DNA from: Nostocoides japonicum T1-X7
GTDB lineage: Bacteria > Actinomycetota > Actinomycetes > Actinomycetales > Dermatophilaceae
NCBI RefSeq assembly: GCF_001046855.1
Contig: NZ_HF570958.1
Coordinates: 1,158,999-1,191,089, forward strand
Direction: 5' to 3'
DNA length: 32,091 nt
The notes below the pieces were generated by a model. The model was not told the DNA's origin. It made no database searches and saw only the letters and a program-made list of their open reading frames with translations. A program made the position numbers and the translations under genes. Within the stretch, counting starts at the first letter, position 1, and each line of letters opens with the position of its first letter. Positions 1 through 7,262 of this stretch are shown here, piece by piece.

Positions 1-2
1 CC

Positions 3-83
3 GCCGGCACGCCGGCCCGCGGGATCCGGGCGCTGACCGCCCTGCGCCGGGCCGCCCCGGTCGTCGACGCCTGGGCCGCCGCG
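3..83 (+). other. Open frame running into ispH: possible C-terminus of a HpnG-like phosphorylase
   Basis: The ispH reading frame has no stop between position 3 and the GTG at 84, and it runs off the left edge. The 27 visible codons are Ala/Arg-rich and include the segment ALRRAAPVVDAWAAAV. This looks to me like the C-terminal helix of the hopanoid-associated phosphorylases (HpnG) that normally precede hpnH. In frame 1 a TGA occurs at 34-36, so that frame does not carry a gene through here. The segment could be the end of a HpnG-IspH fusion, an N-terminal extension of IspH, or a chance open frame. The resemblance is from memory and rests on a short stretch. Confidence 0.35.
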
Positions 84-1016
84 GTGGGGGAACGGGAGAT
101 CCTCCTCGCCACCCCTCGCTCGTTCTGCGCCGGGGTCGAGCGGGCGATCGAGATCGTCGAGCGGGCTCTGGACCGCTTCGGGCCCCCCGTCTACGTGCGC
201 CGGCAGATCGTCCACAACCGCCACGTCGTGGCCGGCCTCGAGCGCCGGGGCGCGGTGTTCGTCGAGGAGGCCGACGAGGTCCCCGAGGGCAGCGTCCTCG
301 TCCTCGCCGCGCACGGGGTGGCGCCCGTCGTCCGGCAGCAGGCCGCCGATCGAGGACTGCGGGTCGTCGACGCGACCTGCCCCCTCGTCGCCAAGGTGCA
401 CCAGGAGGTCCGCCGGTTCGCCGCGGGCGACCGGGCCGTCCTCCTCATCGGGCATCACGACCACGAGGAGGTGGTCGGCACCCATGGCGAGGCGCCCGAG
501 AACGTCATCGTCGTCGCGGACCCCGACGAGGCGGAGCGCGTGGAGGTCCCCGACCCCACCCGGGTCTCCTACGTCATGCAGACGACGCTGGCGGTCGACG
601 AGGCCGCCGAGACCGCGGCCGTGCTGCGCCGGCGCTTCCCCCTGCTGTCCGCGCCGCACAGGGACGACATCTGCTACGCGACGACGAACCGGCAGCGGGC
701 CGTGCGCGACATCGCCCGCGACAGCGACCTCGTCCTCGTCCTCGGGTCGCAGAACTCCTCCAACTCCCAGCGTCTCGCCGAGGTCGCCGAGGCCGCGGGT
801 GCCACGGCCCACCTCGTCGACGACGCGACCGCCGTGGAGCTCTCCTGGCTCGCCGGCTCGCGACGCGTGGGGATCACCGCCGGGGCATCCGCTCCGCCGG
901 CCCTCGTCGACGAGCTGGTGCAGAGTCTCGCGGGCCTCGGGCCCGTCAGCGTCCACGAACGCGGCGACCTCGTCGAGGACGTCGAGTTCACCCTGCCGAA
1001 AGAGGTGTCGAGATGA
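84..1016 (+). CDS. ispH: 4-hydroxy-3-methylbut-2-enyl diphosphate reductase (IspH)
   Basis: IspH is the last enzyme of the MEP pathway. It is a [4Fe-4S] protein that reduces HMBPP to IPP and DMAPP in the cytoplasm. The three cluster cysteines are visible at Cys15 (RSFCAGV), Cys99 (DATCPLV) and Cys197 (DDICYATTNRQ). Substrate-binding residues include His44 (IVHNRHVV), the IGHHDHEEVVGTHGE segment around His134, and SSNSQRL near residue 225. The 310-residue length is normal for the family. The GTG start was chosen because homology begins there, but no Shine-Dalgarno sequence precedes it and the frame is open upstream, so a fused or longer protein is possible. The stop overlaps the hpnH start by four bases (ATGA), giving translational coupling. 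The neighbours suggest a copy dedicated to hopanoid supply, which is inference. Confidence 0.95.
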   Translation: MGEREILLATPRSFCAGVERAIEIVERALDRFGPPVYVRRQIVHNRHVVAGLERRGAVFVEEADEVPEGSVLVLAAHGVAPVVRQQAADRGLRVVDATCPLVAKVHQEVRRFAAGDRAVLLIGHHDHEEVVGTHGEAPENVIVVADPDEAERVEVPDPTRVSYVMQTTLAVDEAAETAAVLRRRFPLLSAPHRDDICYATTNRQRAVRDIARDSDLVLVLGSQNSSNSQRLAEVAEAAGATAHLVDDATAVELSWLAGSRRVGITAGASAPPALVDELVQSLAGLGPVSVHERGDLVEDVEFTLPKEVSR

Positions 1017-2017
1017 GCATGCCGCTGCGCCAGACCGTCCGGCTGGGGGCATACCTGATGAAGCAGAAGGTGTTGCGCCGCAAGAAGTTCCCGCTCCTGG
1101 TCGAGCTGGAGCCGCTGTTCGCCTGCAACCTCAAGTGCGCGGGCTGCGGGAAGATCCAGCAGCCGCATACCCTGCTCCGGCAACGGATGCCCGTGGAGCA
1201 GGCCGTCGCCGCGATCGAGGAGAGCGGCGCCCCCATGGTCTCCATCGCCGGCGGCGAGCCCTTGATGCACAAGGAGATCGACGAGATCGTCCGTCAGCTG
1301 CTCGCCCGCAGGAAGATCGTCTTCCTGTGCACCAACGCCCTGCTGCTGCCCAAGCACCTCCACAAGTTCACACCGCACAAGAACTTCGCCTGGATGGTCC
1401 ACATCGACGGGCTGCGGGAGCGGCACGACGCCTCGGTCTGCAAGGACGGCGTCTTCGACCAGGCCGTCGCGGCGATCACGCAGGCCCAGGCGGCCGGGTT
1501 CCGGGTGATGACGAACACGACGTTCTTCGACACCGACACTCCCCAGGACGTCATCGACGTCCTGGACTACCTCAACGACGAGCTCCACGTCGACAACATG
1601 CAGATCTCCCCGGGCTTCGCCTACGAGAAGGCGCCCGACCAGGAGCACTGGCTCGGTCCCCAGCAGACGAGGGAGCTGTTCCGCAAGGCCTTCGCCGACG
1701 GGCGCCGCAAGCGGTGGCGTCTCAACCACTCGCCGCTGTTCCTCGACTTCCTCGAGGGCAAGGTGGACTTCGACTGCACCGCGTGGGCCATCCCGTCGTA
1801 CTCGCTCAAGGGCTGGCAGCGGCCGTGCTACCTGCTCGACGACGGGTGGGTGCCCACCTACCGCGAGCTCATCGAGACGACCGACTGGGACGCCTACGGC
1901 CGCGGCCGCGACCCGCGCTGCGCGAACTGCATGGCGCACTGCGGCTATGAGCCGACCGCCGTCGTCGCGACGATGGGATCGCTCCGGGAGTCCATCCGCG
2001 CGGCCGTGGGGGCGTGA
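1013..2017 (+). CDS. hpnH: Hopanoid radical SAM protein HpnH (adenosylhopene synthase)
   Basis: HpnH joins a 5'-deoxyadenosyl group to diploptene (hopene), the first step toward C35 extended hopanoids. The radical-SAM cluster motif CX3CX2C is at Cys38, Cys42 and Cys45 inside the family signature CNLKCAGCGKIQ. The SAM-contacting GGEPLMHKEI follows near residue 80. The C-terminal part carries further cysteines, including CANCMAHCG near the end, as usual for HpnH with its C-terminal DUF3463-type region. At 334 residues it is full length. The start overlaps the ispH stop by four bases, and dxs begins only 4 bases after its stop, so the three genes form one transcription unit. Squalene-hopene cyclase is not in the window and would be expected upstream. 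Confidence 0.93.
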   Translation: MSMPLRQTVRLGAYLMKQKVLRRKKFPLLVELEPLFACNLKCAGCGKIQQPHTLLRQRMPVEQAVAAIEESGAPMVSIAGGEPLMHKEIDEIVRQLLARRKIVFLCTNALLLPKHLHKFTPHKNFAWMVHIDGLRERHDASVCKDGVFDQAVAAITQAQAAGFRVMTNTTFFDTDTPQDVIDVLDYLNDELHVDNMQISPGFAYEKAPDQEHWLGPQQTRELFRKAFADGRRKRWRLNHSPLFLDFLEGKVDFDCTAWAIPSYSLKGWQRPCYLLDDGWVPTYRELIETTDWDAYGRGRDPRCANCMAHCGYEPTAVVATMGSLRESIRAAVGA

Positions 2018-2021
2018 GCCG

Positions 2022-3815
2022 ATGACAGCGATCGGTGCCCCGACCGAGCTGGAACCGCTCATCCCGACCGACCTGCTGGCGAGCGTCCGGTCCCCCGACG
2101 ACCTTCGGCGCGTCCCGCCGGCGGCCTTGCCCGAGCTCGCCGCGCAGATCCGCGCCGAGCTCGTCCGGCAGGTCAGCACGACCGGTGGCCACCTCGGGCC
2201 CAACCTCGGCGTCGTCGAGCTGACCATCGCCCTCCACCGCGTGTTCAGGTCGCCGCACGACGTGATCGTCTGGGACACCGGGCACCAGGCCTATGTCCAC
2301 AAGATGCTCACCGGCCGCCTCGACGCCCTCGGGACGCTGCGCTCCGCGGGAGGACTGTCCGGCTACCCCAGCCGAGCCGAGAGCGCGCACGACGTCGTGG
2401 AGAACTCCCACGCGTCGACCTCGCTCGCCTATGCCGACGGGCTGGCCAAGGCGTTCGGCCTGACCGGCCGGTGCGACCGGCGGGTCGTCGCCGTCGTCGG
2501 GGACGGAGCACTCACCGGCGGCATGTGCTGGGAGGCGCTGAACAACCTCGGCGCCGCGCCGCATCGACCGGTCGTCGTCGTCCTCAACGACAACGGCCGC
2601 TCCTACGGGCCCACCGCGGGCCAGGTGGCCGTCCACCTGCGTGGCCTCCGCGAGGGCACCGCGGCCGGGAACCTGTTCGAGGACCTCGGCTTCGCCTACG
2701 TCGGGCCGGTGGAGGGCCACGACAGCGCCGCCCTCGAGCGGGCCGCCGCAGCGCTGCACCACCCCGTCGTCGTCCACGCCGTCACCCGCAAAGGTGCGGG
2801 CCATCCGCCGGCCGAGGCCGACGAGGCGGACCGCCAGCACACCGTGTCGGGGACGTCCGCCCGGTCCCCGCGGCGGGGTGGCGCGGACTGGACGGAGGTC
2901 TTCGGCGACGAGCTGGCCCGGCTCGGCCACGAGCGGGCGGACATCGTCGCCGTCACCGCCGCGATGCTCCGGCCGACGGGGCTGCTCCGCTTCGCCCGGC
3001 ACTTCCCCGACCGCGTCTTCGACGTCGGCATCGCCGAGCAGCACGCCGTCGCATCGGCCGCCGGCCTCGCCACCGGGGGCCTGCACCCGGTCGTCGCGAT
3101 CTACTCGACCTTCCTCAACCGCGCCTTCGACCAGGTGCTCATGGATGCCGCTCTCCACCGGTCCGCGATCACCTTCGTCCTCGACCGGGCCGGCATCACA
3201 GGTCCGGACGGACCCTCCCACCACGGCATGTGGGACGTGTCCCTCTTCGGACTCGTCCCGGGCGCCCGGGTGGCCGCCCCGAGGGACACCGCACAGCTCC
3301 GCGCGCTGCTGCGCGCCTGCGTCGCCTACGGAGGGCCGAGCGTGCTGCGCTTCCCCCGTGGGACGAGCAGCGCCGTCCTCCCGGCGCGGGCCCGGTGGGG
3401 CGAGGCCGAGGTCCTCGCCGGTGGTGGCGCGGAGGCGGAGGTCCTCGTCGTCCCCGTCGGCCCCCTCGCCGGGGCGGCCGTGGAGGCGGCCGACCGGCTC
3501 GCCGGACACGGTCTCGCCGTCACCATCGTCGACCCGCGCTGGGTGCACCCGATCGACCTCGACCTCGTGGCCGCGGCGGCGCGCCACCGACTCGTCGTCA
3601 CCGTCGAGGACAACGCCCCCTCGGGCGCCTTCGGGGAGACGCTCGCCCGTGCCCTGCGCGAGCACTGCGGGTCGTCGACCCCGCAGCTGCGCACGCTGGC
3701 CCTGCCACCGGGGCGCTTCGTGGCGGCGGGAACCCGCGAGGAGCTCCTGTCCTCCTTCGGCCTCGACGCCGACGGCATCGTGCGCGCCGTGCTCGACGCG
3801 TCGGCGCGGCGGTGA
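2022..3815 (+). CDS. dxs: 1-deoxy-D-xylulose-5-phosphate synthase, shortened form
   Basis: DXS is a thiamine-diphosphate enzyme that condenses pyruvate and glyceraldehyde 3-phosphate, the entry step of the MEP pathway. Visible motifs are TTGGHLGPNLG (His57), the ThDP/Mg site GDGALTGG (160-167) with NDNGRSYGP about 30 residues later, the catalytic Glu339 in GIAEQHAV, and DRAGITGPDGPSHHG. The protein is 597 residues against about 620-640 for typical DXS. Much of the loss lies between roughly residues 210 and 217, where E. coli DXS carries about 40 more residues in a loop that is disordered in structures. The ATG at 2022 is chosen because it sits 4 bases after hpnH and family homology follows; a longer in-frame start at 1947 would lie inside hpnH. 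Probably a hopanoid-linked paralogue, which is inference. Confidence 0.92.
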   Translation: MTAIGAPTELEPLIPTDLLASVRSPDDLRRVPPAALPELAAQIRAELVRQVSTTGGHLGPNLGVVELTIALHRVFRSPHDVIVWDTGHQAYVHKMLTGRLDALGTLRSAGGLSGYPSRAESAHDVVENSHASTSLAYADGLAKAFGLTGRCDRRVVAVVGDGALTGGMCWEALNNLGAAPHRPVVVVLNDNGRSYGPTAGQVAVHLRGLREGTAAGNLFEDLGFAYVGPVEGHDSAALERAAAALHHPVVVHAVTRKGAGHPPAEADEADRQHTVSGTSARSPRRGGADWTEVFGDELARLGHERADIVAVTAAMLRPTGLLRFARHFPDRVFDVGIAEQHAVASAAGLATGGLHPVVAIYSTFLNRAFDQVLMDAALHRSAITFVLDRAGITGPDGPSHHGMWDVSLFGLVPGARVAAPRDTAQLRALLRACVAYGGPSVLRFPRGTSSAVLPARARWGEAEVLAGGGAEAEVLVVPVGPLAGAAVEAADRLAGHGLAVTIVDPRWVHPIDLDLVAAAARHRLVVTVEDNAPSGAFGETLARALREHCGSSTPQLRTLALPPGRFVAAGTREELLSSFGLDADGIVRAVLDASARR

Positions 3816-3828
3816 CGAGGATGTCGCC

Positions 3829-5748
3829 ATGCCGCAACCTGACCAGCCGCTCCTCCATGACCTCGTGACCCTCTGCGCGGCACCCACACAGGCGCTGTCG
3901 GACCCGGCGGGAGGGATGGCGCCGCGCCGCGACGGGATGGCCACCGCCCAGGGACTGTTCCACGCCGACGTCCGGGTGCTCAGCGGGTGGCGGCTGGAGG
4001 TCGCCGGGCGGCTGCCCGCGCACCTGGCAACCGAGCTGGTCAGCGAGCGTGAGGCGCGGTTCGTGTCGATGGCCCCCGGCGTCCCGGGCGGCACGGTGGA
4101 CCGCTTCCTGCGCCTCGACGTCGTCCGCGGGGTGGCTCCCGGTGCGCTCGAGGAGCGGCTCCACCTCCACTCCGATCTCGCCACGGAGACCACCGTCCCG
4201 CTCCGGCTCGAGCTGGCCTGCGACCTCGCCCCGATGGAGCTGATCAAGATGGGGCGCGACGCGGAGCCGACCCGCTTCACGATCCACGACGGGGCGGTCG
4301 CCTTCGGGACGAGCGAGGTCGCCGCCCGGGCGGCCGCGCCCGGCGCGCAGGTCGCCGCCGAGGAGGACGGCACCCGACTCGTCCTCACCTGGCCGGTCAC
4401 CATCGGCCCGGGGAAGTCGGTCGAGGTCGGCTGGCGGATCGACGTCGAGGACTCCGCCGCGATCATCGTGGCCGCCTCGGGTTCCGGGCTGTCCGTCGAG
4501 GCGGTCGTCGGGTCCCTCACCGGCATCCCGACGGTCGACGTGCGGCTGCGCCCGTGGCTGCGGCGGTCGCTCGAGGACCTCGACGGGCTCCGGGTCGCGA
4601 CGCGCCGACAGCCCGACGACGCCTTCTTCGCGGCGGGCGCCCCGTGGTACTTCACGCTCTTCGGGCGGGACAGCCTGTGGACCTCGCGGCTGCTGCTCGG
4701 GGTCGACGTCGATCAGGCGGGCGGCACGCTGCGGGCCCTCGCCGGATTGGCCGGGACGGCGGTCGACGTCACGACGGCCGAGGAGCCCGGCAAGATCCCC
4801 CACGAGCTCCGTCGCGGAACCTACGCGTTCGGCGGCACGTCGCTGCCGCCCCTCTACTACGGCACCGTCGACGCGACGCCACTGTGGATCTGCCTCCTCC
4901 ACGACGCCTGGCGGGCCGGCCTCCCCGAGGAGCAGGTCCGCGCCCTCCTCCCGACGCTCGAGCACGCGCTGGGCTGGCTGACCCGTTGGGGAGACGCCGA
5001 CGGCGACGGTTTCCTCGAGTACCTCGACGCGAGCGGCCACGGGCTGGCCAACCAGGGCTGGAAGGACTCCCGCGACTCGGTCCGGTTCGCCGACGGGCGC
5101 ATCGCCGAGGGACCCGTCGCCCTCTGCGAGGTCCAGGGGTATGCCTACGAGGCGGCCGTCGGAGGAGCCGCCCTCCTCGACGCCTTCGGGCTCGAGGGTG
5201 CCGACCGCTACCGGTCGTGGGCTGCGGACCTCGCGACGCGGTTCCGCTCCCGGTTCTGGTGCGGACGCGGCGCGGACCGCTACCCCGCGATGGCCCTCGA
5301 CGGTGCGAAGCGGCGGGTCGACGCGGTGACGAGCAACATCGGCCACCTCCTCGGGACGGGCCTGCTGAACACCGAGGAGGAAGCCCTCGTCGCGCGCCGC
5401 CTGACGGCCGCCGACCTGGACTCCGGGCTCGGGCTGCGGACGATGTCGAGCGAGGCGGTCGCATACAGCCCGTTGAGCTACCACTGCGGCTCGGTGTGGC
5501 CCCACGACACCGCCATCGCGATCGCCGGTCTCGAGAGGTGCGGACACGGCCGCCTCGCCGCGGGCCTCGTCGAGGGACTGCTCCGTGCCGCGCAGGCGTT
5601 CGACGCGCGGCTGCCGGAGCTGTGGTCGGGCGAGGGCAGGCCGGTGCCCTATCCGGCCGCCTGCCGGCCCCAGGCGTGGTCGGCGGCGGCCGCCGTCACC
5701 GCTGCCGAGTGGCTGGGCCGCCACCGCAGCACGACGGAGCCGGCGTAG
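3829..5748 (+). CDS. Glycogen debranching-type amylo-alpha-1,6-glucosidase
   Basis: This 639-residue protein has the two-part layout of bacterial glycogen-debranching-like enzymes. An N-terminal beta-rich domain (about residues 10-210, with GLFHADVRVLSGWRLEV typical of the GDE N-terminal family) is followed by an (alpha/alpha)6-barrel glycosidase domain (about 250-639). Barrel signatures include WYFTLFGRDSLWTSRLLL near residue 280, NQGWKDSRDSVRF near 410, EVQGYAYEA near 430 and SYHCGSVWPHDTAIA near 550. It would hydrolyse alpha-glucosidic linkages in the cytoplasm; no signal peptide is seen. The start follows an ACGAGG-type ribosome site and lies 13 bases after dxs, so it is likely co-transcribed with the hopanoid genes. 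Why a glycosidase sits there is unclear. Its stop is only 5 bases from the stop of the convergent oxidoreductase. Confidence 0.85.
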   Translation: MPQPDQPLLHDLVTLCAAPTQALSDPAGGMAPRRDGMATAQGLFHADVRVLSGWRLEVAGRLPAHLATELVSEREARFVSMAPGVPGGTVDRFLRLDVVRGVAPGALEERLHLHSDLATETTVPLRLELACDLAPMELIKMGRDAEPTRFTIHDGAVAFGTSEVAARAAAPGAQVAAEEDGTRLVLTWPVTIGPGKSVEVGWRIDVEDSAAIIVAASGSGLSVEAVVGSLTGIPTVDVRLRPWLRRSLEDLDGLRVATRRQPDDAFFAAGAPWYFTLFGRDSLWTSRLLLGVDVDQAGGTLRALAGLAGTAVDVTTAEEPGKIPHELRRGTYAFGGTSLPPLYYGTVDATPLWICLLHDAWRAGLPEEQVRALLPTLEHALGWLTRWGDADGDGFLEYLDASGHGLANQGWKDSRDSVRFADGRIAEGPVALCEVQGYAYEAAVGGAALLDAFGLEGADRYRSWAADLATRFRSRFWCGRGADRYPAMALDGAKRRVDAVTSNIGHLLGTGLLNTEEEALVARRLTAADLDSGLGLRTMSSEAVAYSPLSYHCGSVWPHDTAIAIAGLERCGHGRLAAGLVEGLLRAAQAFDARLPELWSGEGRPVPYPAACRPQAWSAAAAVTAAEWLGRHRSTTEPA

Positions 5749-5753
5749 CGGAG

Positions 5754-7058
5754 TCAGCCCATGACGGTGCCGGAGGACTCGGTGTTGACGGGGCGGCGGC
5801 GGGAGAAGGTGGCGAGATCGAGGTCGTGCCCGGTGTGGGGGCACGTGTAGTGCACGGGGTCGGCGTCGTGGTCGTGGCCGTTCTCGACGGCGTCGATGAG
5901 GGTGTCCATGGGGGAGCCGATGATGGGGGCGTTCTTGAACTGGTTGCCGCTGGTGCCGATCGCGACGTAGAAGCCGGGCAGGGCGGTCCTGTCGTAGATG
6001 GGGGTCCAGTCGTCGGCGACGTCGTAGACGCCGGCGATGCCCTTGGGCCGGTTGGGGACGCTGAGGTCGGGGAAGCGCCGGGCGGCGCGGGTGACCTGCG
6101 CCTCGAAGCGTTCGAGGGTGGGGTTGGGGTTCGCGGCGTCGGGGTCGTCGATCCACTCCAGGGGGTCGCAGTCGGGTTCGGTGCCGCCGACGAGGAGGTG
6201 GCCGCCGGTCTCCGGGCGCATATAGGTGCCGAGATCCATGTCGGCGAACGAGGGGACGCCGTGGGGGCTGGCCAGGAGTGGTGCCGGAGCGGGGACGTGG
6301 TGGACCTCCTGGCGCAGGGGGGCGACGGAGATGGTGAAGTCGCGGCCGGCGCCGGCCATCGCGTTGACGGTGCGTGACCAGGGCCCCGCCGCGTTGAGGA
6401 CGACGGGTGCCTCGACGGGCTCCTCACCAGCGAGGTCGACGCGCCACACGCTGCCTGCCCGAGTGATGGCGGTGACCTGCCGGCGGTATGCGAACCGGGC
6501 GCCGCGGTGCGTCGCGGCCGCGGCGAGGTTGGCGGCGGCCAGGCGGGGGTCGTCGACGTAGCCGGCGTCGGGCATGAACACGGCGCCGAGCCGGCCGGGC
6601 GCGTCGTCGAAGAACTCCTCGGAGTCCACGCGCTTGGGCGGGTAGTAGGCACCGGTGTCGATGCCGGGGACCCGGGCGGCGAGGGTGGCGGTGTCCCAGG
6701 TCTCGTAGGGGACGCCGGCGCGGTCGAACAGGGCGATGAGCCTCTCCCGGGGGGCGATGGGCACGTCGAGGAAGACCATTCCGGAGCGGTGGAAGCGCGC
6801 CAGCCCCGCAGGGTCGCGGTAGCCGAGGTGCTCCTCCCAGGCCTCCCAGCGGAACTTGGACTCCCAGGAGGCGGCCACGCCCTCCCACGTGGAGTAGTTG
6901 AACCGGACGACCGCGCTGGAGGCGCTCGTGGAGCCCATCCCCGCCCCGCCGGCCTTGTCGAGGACCAGGACGTCCAGCCCCCGCCGGGCCAGCTCCAGGG
7001 CCGTCGACGCGCCGACCACGCCGGCACCGATGATCAGGACATCCGCGGTCGCCACCAT
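5754..7058 (-). CDS. FAD-dependent oxidoreductase of the DAO / sarcosine oxidase family
   Basis: The 434-residue protein begins with a Rossmann FAD/NAD(P) motif, VLIIGAGVVGASTALELARRG, a few residues from the start. It ends with the DAO-family C-terminal FAD-contacting segment GTSGNQFKNAPIIG. Enzymes of this group oxidise secondary amines or amino acids such as sarcosine, dimethylglycine or glycine. The stretch aligned with the covalent-FAD cysteine of monomeric sarcosine oxidase shows no cysteine (AGVYDVADDWTPIYD), so flavin is probably non-covalent. The internal ATG at 7058 was chosen over a longer frame because the fold starts immediately after it and an AGGGATGGAG-type ribosome site precedes it. 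It is monocistronic. The substrate cannot be named from sequence alone. Confidence 0.82.
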   Translation of the reverse strand: MVATADVLIIGAGVVGASTALELARRGLDVLVLDKAGGAGMGSTSASSAVVRFNYSTWEGVAASWESKFRWEAWEEHLGYRDPAGLARFHRSGMVFLDVPIAPRERLIALFDRAGVPYETWDTATLAARVPGIDTGAYYPPKRVDSEEFFDDAPGRLGAVFMPDAGYVDDPRLAAANLAAAATHRGARFAYRRQVTAITRAGSVWRVDLAGEEPVEAPVVLNAAGPWSRTVNAMAGAGRDFTISVAPLRQEVHHVPAPAPLLASPHGVPSFADMDLGTYMRPETGGHLLVGGTEPDCDPLEWIDDPDAANPNPTLERFEAQVTRAARRFPDLSVPNRPKGIAGVYDVADDWTPIYDRTALPGFYVAIGTSGNQFKNAPIIGSPMDTLIDAVENGHDHDADPVHYTCPHTGHDLDLATFSRRRPVNTESSGTVMG

Positions 7059-7200
7059 GACACTCCATCCCTTGGTCCGAGGTATGCCCTCATCCTCCCG
7101 TCCTCGCCGGGGACGGCAGGGACCGGTACCGGGTCGCCGCCGCATGGCACGAAACGCCAGGGAGCGTGGCGGGTTGGGGAATCATCTTGACGGGGTGAGG

Positions 7201-7222
7201 CGCACGGAATCCTCGCCGTGCG
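7201..7222. promoter_or_regulatory. Inverted repeat upstream of the alkylsulfatase gene
   Basis: CGCACGG, an 8-base spacer, then CCGTGCG form perfect 7-base arms ending 40 bases before the alkylsulfatase start, in the 204-base divergent spacer 7059-7262. It could be an operator for a dimeric regulator or a leader hairpin. A TTGACG at 7187-7192 is a possible -35 element, but no good -10 lies 17 bases downstream, so I assign no promoter. Nothing else stands out in this spacer. Confidence 0.3.
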
Positions 7223-7262
7223 ACCTTCGACGCGAACCGATGACCTATGCGAGGAGCGCAGG

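Noticed and set aside
1869..4655. A 928-codon open frame on the minus strand, and similar very long frames at 3598-6156, 22811-25417 and 29357-31993.
   Set aside because: They lie wholly or partly across well-supported genes on the other strand or in another frame. Their composition is Arg/Pro/Gly-rich without domains, as expected for shadow frames in GC-rich DNA. The last contains a real dehydrogenase only in its 3' part, annotated separately.
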